From CBDVBD01 sp965372135 (GTDB lineage: Bacteria > Electryoneota > RPQS01 > CBDVBD01): 35,596 nt of DNA. A program made the position numbers and the translations under genes. Under the pieces are notes generated by a model. It was not told the origin of the DNA. It did no database searches and saw only the letters and a program-made list of their open reading frames with translations. Position 1 is the first letter of the stretch; each line of letters opens with the position of its first letter. The DNA lies in contig CBDVBD010000014.1 of assembly GCA_965372135.1 (NCBI GenBank), forward strand, positions 1 through 35,596. The letters run 5' to 3'. Below, piece after piece: positions 17,277 to 25,587 of this stretch.

Positions 17277-18711
17277 GAAGATTCCCCGTCAGACTATGCC
17301 CGAACAAAAACCGGAAGTGCGTGCTCATAACTTTGACGAAGTACCCTTCGGATATACACCTGAAATCGCCCAGTTGGAAGCCAACCGTTGCATCCAATGT
17401 AAAAAACCTAAATGCGTCGCGGGATGCCCGGTAGAAATTGACATCCCTGGCTTTATCGAATTAATTCGCGACGGTGAATTCGAAGCAGCCGCACGTAAGA
17501 TAAAAGAAACCAATGCATTACCCGCTATCTGTGGACGGGTTTGTCCTCAGGAAGAGCAGTGCGAAATCGTATGCGTAATTGGGATCAAAGAAGAACCTGT
17601 CGCCATCGGACGCTTGGAGCGTTTTGCCGCCGACTGGGAACGAGACAAAGGAGAAATCCTTGTTCCTGAGTTAGCACCTCCTACTGGTAAAAGAATCGCT
17701 GTAGTCGGTTCCGGTCCCGCGGGCTTAGTTGTCGCCGGTGATCTGGCGCTCACGGGACACAAAGTCACCATATTCGAAGCCCTGCACAAACCCGGCGGAG
17801 TGCTGGTTTACGGCATCCCCGAATTCCGGCTGCCCAAAGCCATCGTCCAATCGGAAGTGGACTATGTCACATCCCTTGGCGTCGAACTGCAGCGTAACGT
17901 GGTCATCGGTCGCGCCATTACTGTCGATGAACTCCTGGAAGAAGAAGGATTCGACGCGGCATTCCTGGCTACCGGCGCTGGATTGCCCTACTTCATGAAC
18001 ATCCCCGGCGAAAATCTGAACGGAATCTACTCCGCCAACGAATACCTGACTCGATCCAACCTGATGAAAGCCTACAACTTCCCCGAATACGATACTCCAA
18101 TGATCGAGAGTAAAAAGGTTGCGGTATTGGGTGGTGGAAATGTCGCTATGGATTCTGCCCGAACCGCCTTGCGGCTTGGTGCGGATGAAGTCCATATCGT
18201 GTACCGGCGTTCCGAAAAGGAAATGCCCGCACGGATCGAGGAAGTCCATCATGCCAAAGAAGAAGGCGTGATCTTTAGCATCCTCACCAATCCCACCCGT
18301 TTCATCGGCGATGAAGAGGGCTGGGTAACCTCAATGGAACTGCTGAAAATGGAATTGGGCGAACCGGATGCATCAGGTCGGCGTCGTCCGGTGCCGGTCG
18401 AAGGATCGGAATACATCATGGAAATCGACACGGTTGTCGTCTCCATCGGCAACGGCGCCAATCCTCTGATATCACAAACCACCGAGGGGCTTGATACCAA
18501 CAAGTGGGGTAACATCCTTGCCAACGACCACACTGGTATGACCTCCAAACCGCGTGTCTGGGCTGGCGGCGACATTGTCATCGGTGCCGCTACTGTGATT
18601 CTAGCGATGGGTGCTGCCAAACTTGCCGCCAGGTCCATCCACCAATACCTCATGAATCCCAGCGAATGGAACTGGAAGGAGGAACCTGTAGGAGTAGAGG
18701 AAACAGCTTAA
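17266..18711 (+). CDS. nfnB: NfnB / GltD-like NADPH oxidoreductase subunit ([4Fe-4S] x2, FAD)
   Basis: Large subunit of the bifurcating transhydrogenase, annotated in many genomes as homotetrameric glutamate synthase (gltA). The N-terminus binds two [4Fe-4S] clusters: C42, C45, C50, C54 (CIQCKKPKCVAGCP) and C89, C93, C99, C103 (ICGRVCPQEEQCEIVC). FAD site: VVGSGPAGLVVAGDLA; NADPH site: VLGGGNVAMDSARTALRLGA; end region GGDIVIGAATVILAMGAAK. ATG 17266 lies 9 bases after a perfect AGGAGG, which favours it over TTG 17257 and gives 481 residues. With nfnA upstream and no glutamate synthase large subunit, Nfn is the preferred reading. A terminator follows at once. Confidence 0.92.
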   Translation: MAREKIPRQTMPEQKPEVRAHNFDEVPFGYTPEIAQLEANRCIQCKKPKCVAGCPVEIDIPGFIELIRDGEFEAAARKIKETNALPAICGRVCPQEEQCEIVCVIGIKEEPVAIGRLERFAADWERDKGEILVPELAPPTGKRIAVVGSGPAGLVVAGDLALTGHKVTIFEALHKPGGVLVYGIPEFRLPKAIVQSEVDYVTSLGVELQRNVVIGRAITVDELLEEEGFDAAFLATGAGLPYFMNIPGENLNGIYSANEYLTRSNLMKAYNFPEYDTPMIESKKVAVLGGGNVAMDSARTALRLGADEVHIVYRRSEKEMPARIEEVHHAKEEGVIFSILTNPTRFIGDEEGWVTSMELLKMELGEPDASGRRRPVPVEGSEYIMEIDTVVVSIGNGANPLISQTTEGLDTNKWGNILANDHTGMTSKPRVWAGGDIVIGAATVILAMGAAKLAARSIHQYLMNPSEWNWKEEPVGVEETA

Positions 18712-18714
18712 TAC

Positions 18715-18738
18715 AAGCCCGCATTGTGCGGGCTTTTT
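18715..18738 (+). terminator. Rho-independent terminator of the energy operon
   Basis: Perfect 9-base-pair stem, AAGCCCGCA (18715-18723) with TGCGGGCTT (18727-18735), a three-base TTG loop, and a run of T to 18738. It begins 4 bases after the nfnB stop. Confidence 0.92.
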
Positions 18739-18754
18739 ACTATTAACCTTTTTA

Positions 18755-18824
18755 CCCCCCTGCTATTTGCAGGGGGGGAGTATAGGGGGGGTCTCTTAAT
18801 GTCGGGTTTCTCCGAAACCCGACA
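18755..18824. repeat. Intergenic hairpin pair (palindromic repeat element)
   Basis: Two further perfect hairpins sit directly after the terminator. The first pairs CCCCCCTGC (18755-18763) with GCAGGGGGG (18769-18777) around TATTT, and is followed by a second G run (18785-18791). The second pairs TGTCGGGTTTC (18800-18810) with GAAACCCGACA (18814-18824) around TCC, 11 base pairs. Neither is followed by a good T tract, so they look more like a dispersed palindromic repeat than terminators. The second shares its TCGGGTT/AACCCGA arms with the element at 30485. Confidence 0.7.
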
Positions 18825-18845
18825 TATACTTTCACCCTTTACTAT

Positions 18846-19364
18846 ATGCCCAATAACCATAAACACACCGGTAAACTCGAAATCACCTGGGAGCAATTCG
18901 GCAAACACTGCCAAGACTTAGCGCTTGCCATCGAACAGCGATTTCAACCCCAATGCGTGGTCGGCATTTCCAAAGGCGGTTTGCCGTTAGCAACTGTCCT
19001 TGCCGGCTTATTCCGGGTGGATCTGTATCCCATCAGGTTATCCTATCGTGAACGCGACCGCGTGGTCCATAAGAACCCGGTCTGGATGGTCCCGGTCAGT
19101 GGCAGAGTGGCAGGCTTAAACGTATTGCTGGTGGACGAAATATCCATATCCGGCACCACCCTGAAACGTGCCAAGGAAGAAATACTGCGTACCGGCGCAA
19201 TCGAGGTTTTCACCGTGACTCTGTCCGTCCATAAAGATAGTTGGAAACCCGACCTGTACGCCATCGAAACCGACGCCCTAATCATTCAACCCTGGGACAA
19301 ATGGATACTGCAAAACGGCAATTTTATCCTACATCCGGAGTATGACAAACCGGACAAGAAATAA
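18846..19364 (+). CDS. Phosphoribosyltransferase family protein
   Basis: A 172-residue type I phosphoribosyltransferase-fold protein. It has VVGISKGGLPLATVLAGLF (the PRTase loop I region) and the PRPP-binding segment VLLVDEISISGTTL at about residues 93-106. Canonical enzymes usually have two acidic residues (DD or ED) here followed by a small TGxT loop; the DEIS-ISG form resembles archaeal-type or xanthine/hypoxanthine PRTase-like proteins. Ends with IIQPWDKW, a sequence also seen in such proteins. A purine-salvage role is possible but not provable by eye. No ribosome-binding site is visible before ATG 18846, and it follows the terminator and repeat, so it probably starts a new unit. Confidence 0.78.
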   Translation: MPNNHKHTGKLEITWEQFGKHCQDLALAIEQRFQPQCVVGISKGGLPLATVLAGLFRVDLYPIRLSYRERDRVVHKNPVWMVPVSGRVAGLNVLLVDEISISGTTLKRAKEEILRTGAIEVFTVTLSVHKDSWKPDLYAIETDALIIQPWDKWILQNGNFILHPEYDKPDKK

Positions 19365-19407
19365 ACCGTCAATATAGATTACACTATAAATAACAAGATA
19401 TTAAGTC

Positions 19408-20031
19408 ATGCTTCAAATAATAATCGGTAGTTTCCTCTTAAGCATCCTGCATGCCATGATCCCCAACCACTGGATCCCCCTGATCGCCATTGGGAAATCC
19501 GAAAAGTGGACACGAAGACAACTACTTTGCGTTACTGCTATGGCGGGAAGTGCCCACACACTCGGTACCATCACGATCGGAATCGTTGTCGGGCTGGTCG
19601 GGTACAACCTGTCTGAATCCTACCAATTCATCACTCAAATCGCCACCCCGGTTGTATTCGTAGCATTGGGAATTGTTTTTGTAATCCTTGATCTCAAAAG
19701 CACCCACACTCACAAGCACGTGGAAGTTGACAAGATATCCAAACGACCTAAACTGGCAATCATCCTCTCCTTATGTTTAGCGATGTTCTTTTCCCCATGC
19801 ATCGAAATTGTAGTATATTACTTACCTGCCGGATCACAAGGAGTACCGGGCATCATCATCGTATCTTTGATTTATCTGGTCGTCACCGTGTCGGGCATGG
19901 TCTTACTGGTTGATCTGGGACGTAAAGGAATCGAAAAAATCAAGTGGCACTTCCTGGATCACCACGAAAAACTGATTACCGGATTCGTGTTAATCGCCTT
20001 TGGCATCATCGCTTATTTCGTCGATTTATAA
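19408..20031 (+). CDS. Polytopic membrane protein, probable NicO/RcnA-like metal transporter
   Basis: A 207-residue integral membrane protein with about six hydrophobic segments. Histidines lie where the NicO/RcnA nickel-cobalt family keeps them: SILHAMIPNHWIPLIAIG (H15, H21), SAHTLGT (H50), and a His-rich cytoplasmic-type loop HTHKH (100-104). FFSPCIEIVVYY near 127-138 may be the counterpart of the family's second conserved helix motif. These support metal-ion transport or efflux, but I cannot exclude an unrelated DsbD- or TauE-like protein. No ribosome-binding site is seen, and nothing in the neighbourhood (PRTase, small membrane protein) identifies the ion. Confidence 0.6.
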   Translation: MLQIIIGSFLLSILHAMIPNHWIPLIAIGKSEKWTRRQLLCVTAMAGSAHTLGTITIGIVVGLVGYNLSESYQFITQIATPVVFVALGIVFVILDLKSTHTHKHVEVDKISKRPKLAIILSLCLAMFFSPCIEIVVYYLPAGSQGVPGIIIVSLIYLVVTVSGMVLLVDLGRKGIEKIKWHFLDHHEKLITGFVLIAFGIIAYFVDL

Positions 20032-20096
20032 TATGCTTGTGCCTCAAGCTGCACTCACTTGACTACATGATCAATATTACTTGACTGCGCTTTAAC

Positions 20097-20450
20097 ATGC
20101 CCCGTTGGTTACTCGGTACAATTCTCGGACTCATCACCGCCGGTTTGGATTACCCATCCGCTGCCAGAGCGGATTTATCTAATTCCGAAATCCTGGTTCT
20201 GTCAGCAGGTCGAATCCTGATCGGACTGATTATTGGCTCCTCCATGTATATCCGGATACCGAAAAACTACCGGTGGATCCGCGGAATCATCATTTCCCTG
20301 GTATTGTCAATTCTCCTTTCCATCATCATTCCCCACTACTGGCAATCCATCCTGGGTTTCGGTATCGCCTATGGCGCCATTATCGGATACCTAATCGATC
20401 GCATTTTACCCTTTAACCCTCACATCCAACCTGAAGATTTCGAGAATTGA
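20097..20450 (+). CDS. Small hypothetical membrane protein
   Basis: 117 residues with three or four hydrophobic stretches (about 3-15, 33-50, 62-80, 85-105) rich in Ile, Gly and Ser. The C-terminus is polar (FNPHIQPEDFEN). No family recognised. It starts 65 bases after the metal-transporter-like gene in the same direction, without a visible ribosome-binding site. The regular codon pattern matches that of neighbouring genes, and no long competing reading frame overlaps it, so it is probably real. Confidence 0.6.
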   Translation: MPRWLLGTILGLITAGLDYPSAARADLSNSEILVLSAGRILIGLIIGSSMYIRIPKNYRWIRGIIISLVLSILLSIIIPHYWQSILGFGIAYGAIIGYLIDRILPFNPHIQPEDFEN

Positions 20451-20520
20451 TGATTGCAGGCTGGGATTAGAGCATGATGTGTTACCCCTTGGATTTCCGT
20501 GCAACCAAGCAAAGTTTTCC

Positions 20521-20549
20521 TTGACATTTACGTGTAAATATTGTAAATT
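20521..20549 (+). promoter_or_regulatory. Candidate sigma70-type promoter
   Basis: TTGACA (20521-20526) and TAAATT (20544-20549) with a 17-base spacer, in the 194-base gap before the GT2 gene at 20645. The surrounding DNA is markedly AT-rich compared with the flanking genes. Transcription would start near 20556 and leave a leader of about 90 bases. Confidence 0.55.
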
Positions 20550-20644
20550 TTCTAAATTGGATATCTCCTGCCGAACACGGCTTTCTAAACACTGTAATTT
20601 TCTTGACGTACCGGGCGTTTCCCCGGATTTCGGAGATGTAACGC

Positions 20645-21676
20645 TTGCCATCAGTTGTCATCGTTATTCCCCACTATAACGGAAAGGAAATCCTTCGCCG
20701 TTGTTTGGAGAGCCTTAAGCAGGATGGATATCATAACAAACGCGTGCTCTTGGTGGATAATGCCTCCACCGATGATAGCGTGGAGACAGCACGCCAAACC
20801 TATCCCGATCTGGAAGTATTATCCCTGCACCGTAACCTGGGATTTTCCGGAGGTGTCAACGCCGGAATCCGCAGTGTCGATGCCGATATCGTCGTACTGC
20901 TGAACAACGACACCATCGTCTCTCCCGGCTGGCTGGAACCATTGATCGAAGTCTTGGAATCGGATGACAATGTTGCTGCCGTCCAGCCCCGGTTACGCTC
21001 GTTCTACGACAGGGAATTATTCGACTACGCCGGTGGAGCCGGCGGTGAAATAGATCGTTGGGGATACCCGTTTTGCTGGGGACGCATCTTTACTATCCGG
21101 GAGCCGGACACCGGTCAATACGACCAGCCCCGGTCTATCTTCTGGGCAAGCGGGTCTGCATCAGCCTGGCGGCGATCCGCCGTCATGGAAGCCGGCTTAT
21201 TGGACGAAGACTTCTTTGCCCACATGGAGGAAATCGACCTCTGCTGGCGGCTGCATCTGATAGGCTACGACGTCCGCTATCAACCCGGACCGGCGGTATT
21301 CCATTGTTCCGGAGGGACATTAGGGGAAGAATCGTTCCGTAAAAAATTCCTGAACCACCGTAATTCTTGGATCGTATTGATCAAAAACTATCGATGGAGT
21401 AACGCACTAAAAACCGTCCCCCTGCGACTGTTGCTTGACCTAATCACCTTGCCCTATGCGCTATTGTTCTGGGGTGATATCAAACGAGCATTGGCGGTGT
21501 TAGGGTCCTGGTGGAACGTGTTTTGGGGGCTGCCTCGATGGCTGAGATCTCGACGGAAAGTACAAAAACTGCGCCGAGTACCAGATAGTATAATCCTGGA
21601 AAAAATCTACCCGCACTGCATCGCCTGGCAATTCTTCTTTCGAAAGATCCAATCAGCGGAAAAGCTTCCCTGGTAA
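20645..21676 (+). CDS. GT2 family glycosyltransferase (rhamnosyltransferase-like)
   Basis: A 343-residue GT-A-fold sugar transferase. N-terminal VVIVIPHYNGKEILRRCLESL, VLLVDNASTDDS, NLGFSGGVNAGI and the metal-binding LLNNDT (N87-N88-D89) identify the GT2/WcaA group. FAHMEEIDLCWRLHLIGYDVRY holds the conserved ED-type motif. The C-terminal part has a hydrophobic, possibly membrane-associated region (about 257-290). The start is TTG 20645, with GGAG nine bases upstream; there is no in-frame ATG nearby that would keep the first beta strand. It probably adds a sugar to a cell-surface glycan. Confidence 0.88.
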   Translation: MPSVVIVIPHYNGKEILRRCLESLKQDGYHNKRVLLVDNASTDDSVETARQTYPDLEVLSLHRNLGFSGGVNAGIRSVDADIVVLLNNDTIVSPGWLEPLIEVLESDDNVAAVQPRLRSFYDRELFDYAGGAGGEIDRWGYPFCWGRIFTIREPDTGQYDQPRSIFWASGSASAWRRSAVMEAGLLDEDFFAHMEEIDLCWRLHLIGYDVRYQPGPAVFHCSGGTLGEESFRKKFLNHRNSWIVLIKNYRWSNALKTVPLRLLLDLITLPYALLFWGDIKRALAVLGSWWNVFWGLPRWLRSRRKVQKLRRVPDSIILEKIYPHCIAWQFFFRKIQSAEKLPW

Positions 21677-21748
21677 TCGTGAATCTGAACCGAATTTTTT
21701 TGAACATCCCGATCGACCGACTAACTGCCAAAGTAGCTGAGAATATAC

Positions 21749-24742
21749 ATGAATCCTGTCCGAACCGTTAACCGCATTATCGCTTTAGCTGTATTCCTGA
21801 TTTCCTTCGTGATCTATATCTTCACCATGGCGCAGACCACGTCCTTCTGGGACTGTGGCGAATTTATCGCCTGTTCATATACCCTGTCGGTACCCCATCC
21901 GCCCGGAGCGCCCTTCTATCTGTTGGTTGGTCGTGTATTCTCCATGTTTCCCCTGTTCAGCGACATTGGTTTCCGGGTTAATCTGATCTCATCCCTTACC
22001 AGTGCCCTGACCATCATGATGCTCTACCTGGTGATTGTCCGACTGGTCAGGCAGTGGCGCGGCGAAGAAAAAACTCCGGTTGACAAATGGATTGCCTATG
22101 TAGGCGGCATCGTCGGTGCGTTCGCTTTAGCCTTCAGTCACAGTGTTTGGTTCAATGCAGTGGAAGCCGAGGTGTACAGCGTGAGCCTGTTCTTCACCGC
22201 AGCGGTAGTGTGGCTAATCCTTCGGTGGCTGGAAAAAGCGGACCAACCCGGCAATGAGCGATTCCTGCTTATTATTGCTTACATATATGGATTAGCCATC
22301 GGCGTACACCTCCTAAACCTTCTGACTATCCCTTTCGTCGGATTGATTTTCTTCTACCGGAAGTTCAACTTCCCCGCCATGACCGCTCACATCGGCTTAC
22401 AATTCACCGCCGCCATCGTATTATTCCTGACAATAATGGCATGGGGTTCACATTTGATATGGATCCTATTCGTGCTTATTTTTATAGCTATTGTCATCTG
22501 GGAACTTGTCCTGATCCAGCGCCACGGCTTCCAATCCTTCATGCGTTGTGCAGCCTTCTGGATTATCTCCATAGCAATGATTGTAATCATCAATCCCGGT
22601 CTGATCCAAGGTATCCCTACCCTCGCAGACAAAGTGGGACCCGCAGCGCCCATTATCCTGATCTTGATATTAATCGCCATCGCCTGGTGGGCAATCCAGA
22701 AAAAGCAACACATCGCATCCCTGATCGTAGCTTCAATCCTGCTGATTGTCATGGGCTACGGCACTTACAGCATGATCTATATCCGGTCGGGACTTGATCC
22801 ACCCATAGATGAAAATAATCCTGATACGCTGCCGCAAATGTTGAAATATCTTAAACGCGAGCAGTACGGTGAACGGTCGATTATGACCCGCCAGTGGAAC
22901 AACAATCCCGACTACAGAAGTCAATGGGACTTTTTCTGGCGCTACCAAGTCGATCACATGTATAATCGGTACTTCCTATGGCAGTTCGTGGGCATGGACG
23001 GTGAATATCAGGACGCCCCACACGACTTTAGCAAATTCTACGCCATCCCATTTATCATAGGATTACTGGGATTGGGCTATCATTTCCAAAAGGACGATAA
23101 GCGCGCTTTAGCCCTGATGACTCTGTTCTTCATGGCGGGGTATGCCCTCATATTTTACATGAATGAACCCGATCCCGAACCCCGAGAGCGGGACTACACC
23201 CACGTGGGGTCCTTTTTTGCCTTCGCGGTCTGGATCGGGATCGGTGCCGCCGCTATCCTGGAAATGATAGCCAATAAACTACGCCAGAAAGGAGGACTCC
23301 GTTCTCTCCTCATGGGTGTATCCACCATTCTTTTAGTGGGTTTTATCCCCCTGAATATGGTGGTTAAAAACTTCAACAGCCACAACCGGCACGGTAACTT
23401 CGTCGCCTGGGACTATTCCCACAACATCCTGGAAACCTGCGAACCCGACGCAATAATTTTCACCAACGGAGACAACGACACCTTCCCGGTGTGGTATCTC
23501 CAGGAAGTCGAAGGAATCCGCAAAGACATCCGGGTCGTGAATCTTTCGCTGTTAAACACTGGCTGGTACATCAAGCAGTTGAAACATCGCGAACCCAAAG
23601 TCCCCATCAGCTTATCCGACGATTACATTGACATGTACCTGGACCGCCACGATGTAAACGCCCTCATGAAGCGTTTCTGGCCCAAGGACCGATGGAACGT
23701 AAAGCTGGACAGTCCTGATGGACCCGTCAGTTGGGAGTGCCCCGCGACCATGTATATCCCCATGCGTGGCGCCAAACCCGGTGAAAACAACTTCCTGCGC
23801 GTCCAGGATATCATGATTCTGGACATCATACGCACCAACAACTGGAAACGACCCATCTACTTCGCAGTCACCGTCTCCAGCAGCAATATGATGGGGCTTC
23901 GCGACTACTTGCAAATGGAAGGCTTGGCTCTGAAGCTGACTACCGGAAAAGGGCAGCTTGTCGAACCGGATATTCTATGGAAAAACCTCACCCAATCATA
24001 CGACGGACATTATCGTAACCTGGATAACCCTGACATCCATTACAACAATAACATCAAAAAACTGTTACAGAACTTCCGTTCCGCCTACTTGCAGTTGGCG
24101 TATCACCACTCTGGTAGTATGGGATCAGGATCCATTCCCCCAGTCCCTTACGAGAGCCTGGAAGAAAAAATCGCCCATTTCGATGAACTGACATCGGGAC
24201 AAAAGGTGGAAGTTATCTTGGATAAAATGGAATCGGTTCTCCCGGTGGACGTCATCCCCATTACCAACACTGAGTTGCAAATACAAATCGGGCTGTTGTA
24301 CCACCAGATCGGTCGGCAAGATGAACTAAAGAAAAAATTGGATAACCTCAAAGACAGGAAAAAACTAACACTAATGGACCGCCTGCGTATCGGGTCCGTA
24401 TACCTGCAGTACCTGAGAGACAAACAGGGAGCGGTTGACCAATTCACCAAAATAACTAATGACCGTCCCATTACGGATTCCTACGTTAAAATCGGTACCG
24501 TATATCTGCAATATGGATACAATGACGAAGCAGAGGAAACCTTCCAGCAAGCTTTAGCCTTGGATGCTGGAGAAGGTCAAGCTGTAGGCGGATTATTAAG
24601 GGTATACGACAACACCAAAGAATATCAAAAATCCGTTGACCTCTTGGAAACTTGGATAAGATCCAATCCCAACGACCCATCTGCCCAAAGAGAACTTAAC
24701 AACTATCGCCTAAAATTAGCCGAACAAGATACATCCAATTAA
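21749..24742 (+). CDS. DUF2723 / PMT-like membrane glycosyltransferase with C-terminal TPRs
   Basis: A 997-residue polytopic protein of the DUF2723 family, related to GT-C enzymes such as protein O-mannosyltransferases. The family start is plain: an N-terminal membrane helix followed by TTSFWDCGEFIACSYTLSVP (D35 and E38 are in the first outside loop, where GT-C enzymes hold catalytic acids), then HPPGAPFYLLVGR. About a dozen membrane segments run to about residue 540. A soluble part of about 450 residues (FTNGDNDTFPVWYLQEVEG and onward) ends in TPR-like helices (about 830-990). Common in the FCB group. It probably moves a sugar from a polyprenyl-phosphate donor to an extracytoplasmic acceptor; a donor-synthase-like gene lies at 27090. 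Confidence 0.88.
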   Translation: MNPVRTVNRIIALAVFLISFVIYIFTMAQTTSFWDCGEFIACSYTLSVPHPPGAPFYLLVGRVFSMFPLFSDIGFRVNLISSLTSALTIMMLYLVIVRLVRQWRGEEKTPVDKWIAYVGGIVGAFALAFSHSVWFNAVEAEVYSVSLFFTAAVVWLILRWLEKADQPGNERFLLIIAYIYGLAIGVHLLNLLTIPFVGLIFFYRKFNFPAMTAHIGLQFTAAIVLFLTIMAWGSHLIWILFVLIFIAIVIWELVLIQRHGFQSFMRCAAFWIISIAMIVIINPGLIQGIPTLADKVGPAAPIILILILIAIAWWAIQKKQHIASLIVASILLIVMGYGTYSMIYIRSGLDPPIDENNPDTLPQMLKYLKREQYGERSIMTRQWNNNPDYRSQWDFFWRYQVDHMYNRYFLWQFVGMDGEYQDAPHDFSKFYAIPFIIGLLGLGYHFQKDDKRALALMTLFFMAGYALIFYMNEPDPEPRERDYTHVGSFFAFAVWIGIGAAAILEMIANKLRQKGGLRSLLMGVSTILLVGFIPLNMVVKNFNSHNRHGNFVAWDYSHNILETCEPDAIIFTNGDNDTFPVWYLQEVEGIRKDIRVVNLSLLNTGWYIKQLKHREPKVPISLSDDYIDMYLDRHDVNALMKRFWPKDRWNVKLDSPDGPVSWECPATMYIPMRGAKPGENNFLRVQDIMILDIIRTNNWKRPIYFAVTVSSSNMMGLRDYLQMEGLALKLTTGKGQLVEPDILWKNLTQSYDGHYRNLDNPDIHYNNNIKKLLQNFRSAYLQLAYHHSGSMGSGSIPPVPYESLEEKIAHFDELTSGQKVEVILDKMESVLPVDVIPITNTELQIQIGLLYHQIGRQDELKKKLDNLKDRKKLTLMDRLRIGSVYLQYLRDKQGAVDQFTKITNDRPITDSYVKIGTVYLQYGYNDEAEETFQQALALDAGEGQAVGGLLRVYDNTKEYQKSVDLLETWIRSNPNDPSAQRELNNYRLKLAEQDTSN

Positions 24743-24766
24743 CCATTGAAATCTGGAGGAAAAGCC

Positions 24767-25495
24767 ATGCGTAACTTAGCCGTGATTACTTTGACCCTGT
24801 GTATGGCGGCATTGTTGATCCAGTCGCCTGCCTTGGCGGCTGACAAAATTTACCACCAGCGCGGATTGGAATTCCGTGCAGGCTTCAGCCATCAATTCAT
24901 GAACGATCCCAACGACTTCGTGGACGCCTACGAATATCTGGCAGGATACGATGTGACTACCACCATCGGTTCCCCCATGCTTGGTCTGAGTTTATTGTAC
25001 AAGACCTTTCCAAATTTCGGTTGGAACCTTGGATACAACTACATCATGACTTCCACCTACAAAGTGGAAAGTGCTGCCGAAACTGTGGAACTCAAAATGC
25101 GCGGTCATGAATTGTTCGTGATGGGCTGTTATTTCAAACCAATCATGACTGACTGGGAATTAATGCTTGGTTTGGGTGTAAACGGATTCTTCGGCTGGAT
25201 GGATCAGGAAAATTCCGAAGGAGCCGGTTTTGTTGATGCCAGTGGACGATCCCTGGGATTCTTGGTCAATGCCGGTTTGGAGCTTCCACTGAAAGAAATG
25301 CTGGGATTGAGTTTCGGTCTCGGCTACCGAAACGCCTTGGTGGATGAAATCGCTTATCGGGATGCCAGCGACCAAGAACACACCGTGTTCTTCGAAAACC
25401 GCCCCATGGAACTGAATTTTTCTGGCTTATATGGGCAAATCGGGTTGCGTGTCTACTTCGATCCTGCAACCGATTGGAAAAAATACGACAAGTAA
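24767..25495 (+). CDS. Predicted outer-membrane beta-barrel protein
   Basis: 242 residues: a signal peptide (MRNLAVITLTLCMAALLIQ ... ALAA, cleavage near residue 26) then alternating hydrophobic/polar strands rich in Gly, Tyr and Phe (for example NFGWNLGYNYIM, HELFVMGCYFKP, LGLSFGLGYRNAL, YGQIGLRVYF). The layout fits an 8-10-strand OmpA/OmpW-like barrel. It ends in a charged WKKYDK, not the usual terminal aromatic. GGAGGA precedes ATG 24767; an upstream Met in frame is less likely. Neighbouring lipoprotein suggests an envelope role; specific function unknown. Confidence 0.72.
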   Translation: MRNLAVITLTLCMAALLIQSPALAADKIYHQRGLEFRAGFSHQFMNDPNDFVDAYEYLAGYDVTTTIGSPMLGLSLLYKTFPNFGWNLGYNYIMTSTYKVESAAETVELKMRGHELFVMGCYFKPIMTDWELMLGLGVNGFFGWMDQENSEGAGFVDASGRSLGFLVNAGLELPLKEMLGLSFGLGYRNALVDEIAYRDASDQEHTVFFENRPMELNFSGLYGQIGLRVYFDPATDWKKYDK

Positions 25496-25518
25496 TCCAC
25501 TGTCGAAGGATTTAATTG

Positions 25519-25567
25519 GGAGAAAGTGAGGCTTTCTCTGCCCGGTTGATGATCGCCTCGCTTCTCC
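25519..25567 (+). other. Long RNA hairpin between barrel and lipoprotein genes
   Basis: GGAGAAAGTGAGGC (25519-25532) pairs with GCCTCGCTTCTCC (25555-25567): 13 pairs including one G-T wobble, one bulged A (25525), and a 22-base loop. A T run (25577-25581) begins 9 bases later, so it may be a weak terminator or attenuator, or an mRNA-stability element. It ends 20 bases before the next start codon. Confidence 0.5.
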
Positions 25568-25587
25568 ATCATAAAATTTTTATTGAC

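Noticed and set aside
17725..18252. Minus-strand 175-codon open frame
   Set aside because: Antisense of nfnB; low-information translation and no start signals.
17266..18711. Glutamate synthase small subunit (gltD)
   Set aside because: No large glutamate synthase gene is nearby and the overlapping upstream gene is NfnA-like, so the Nfn/Sud complex explains the pair better.
18708..18921. Short open frames on both strands across the terminator and hairpin cluster
   Set aside because: They arise from the palindromic DNA and overlap the start of the PRTase gene; no ribosome-binding site or protein-like character.
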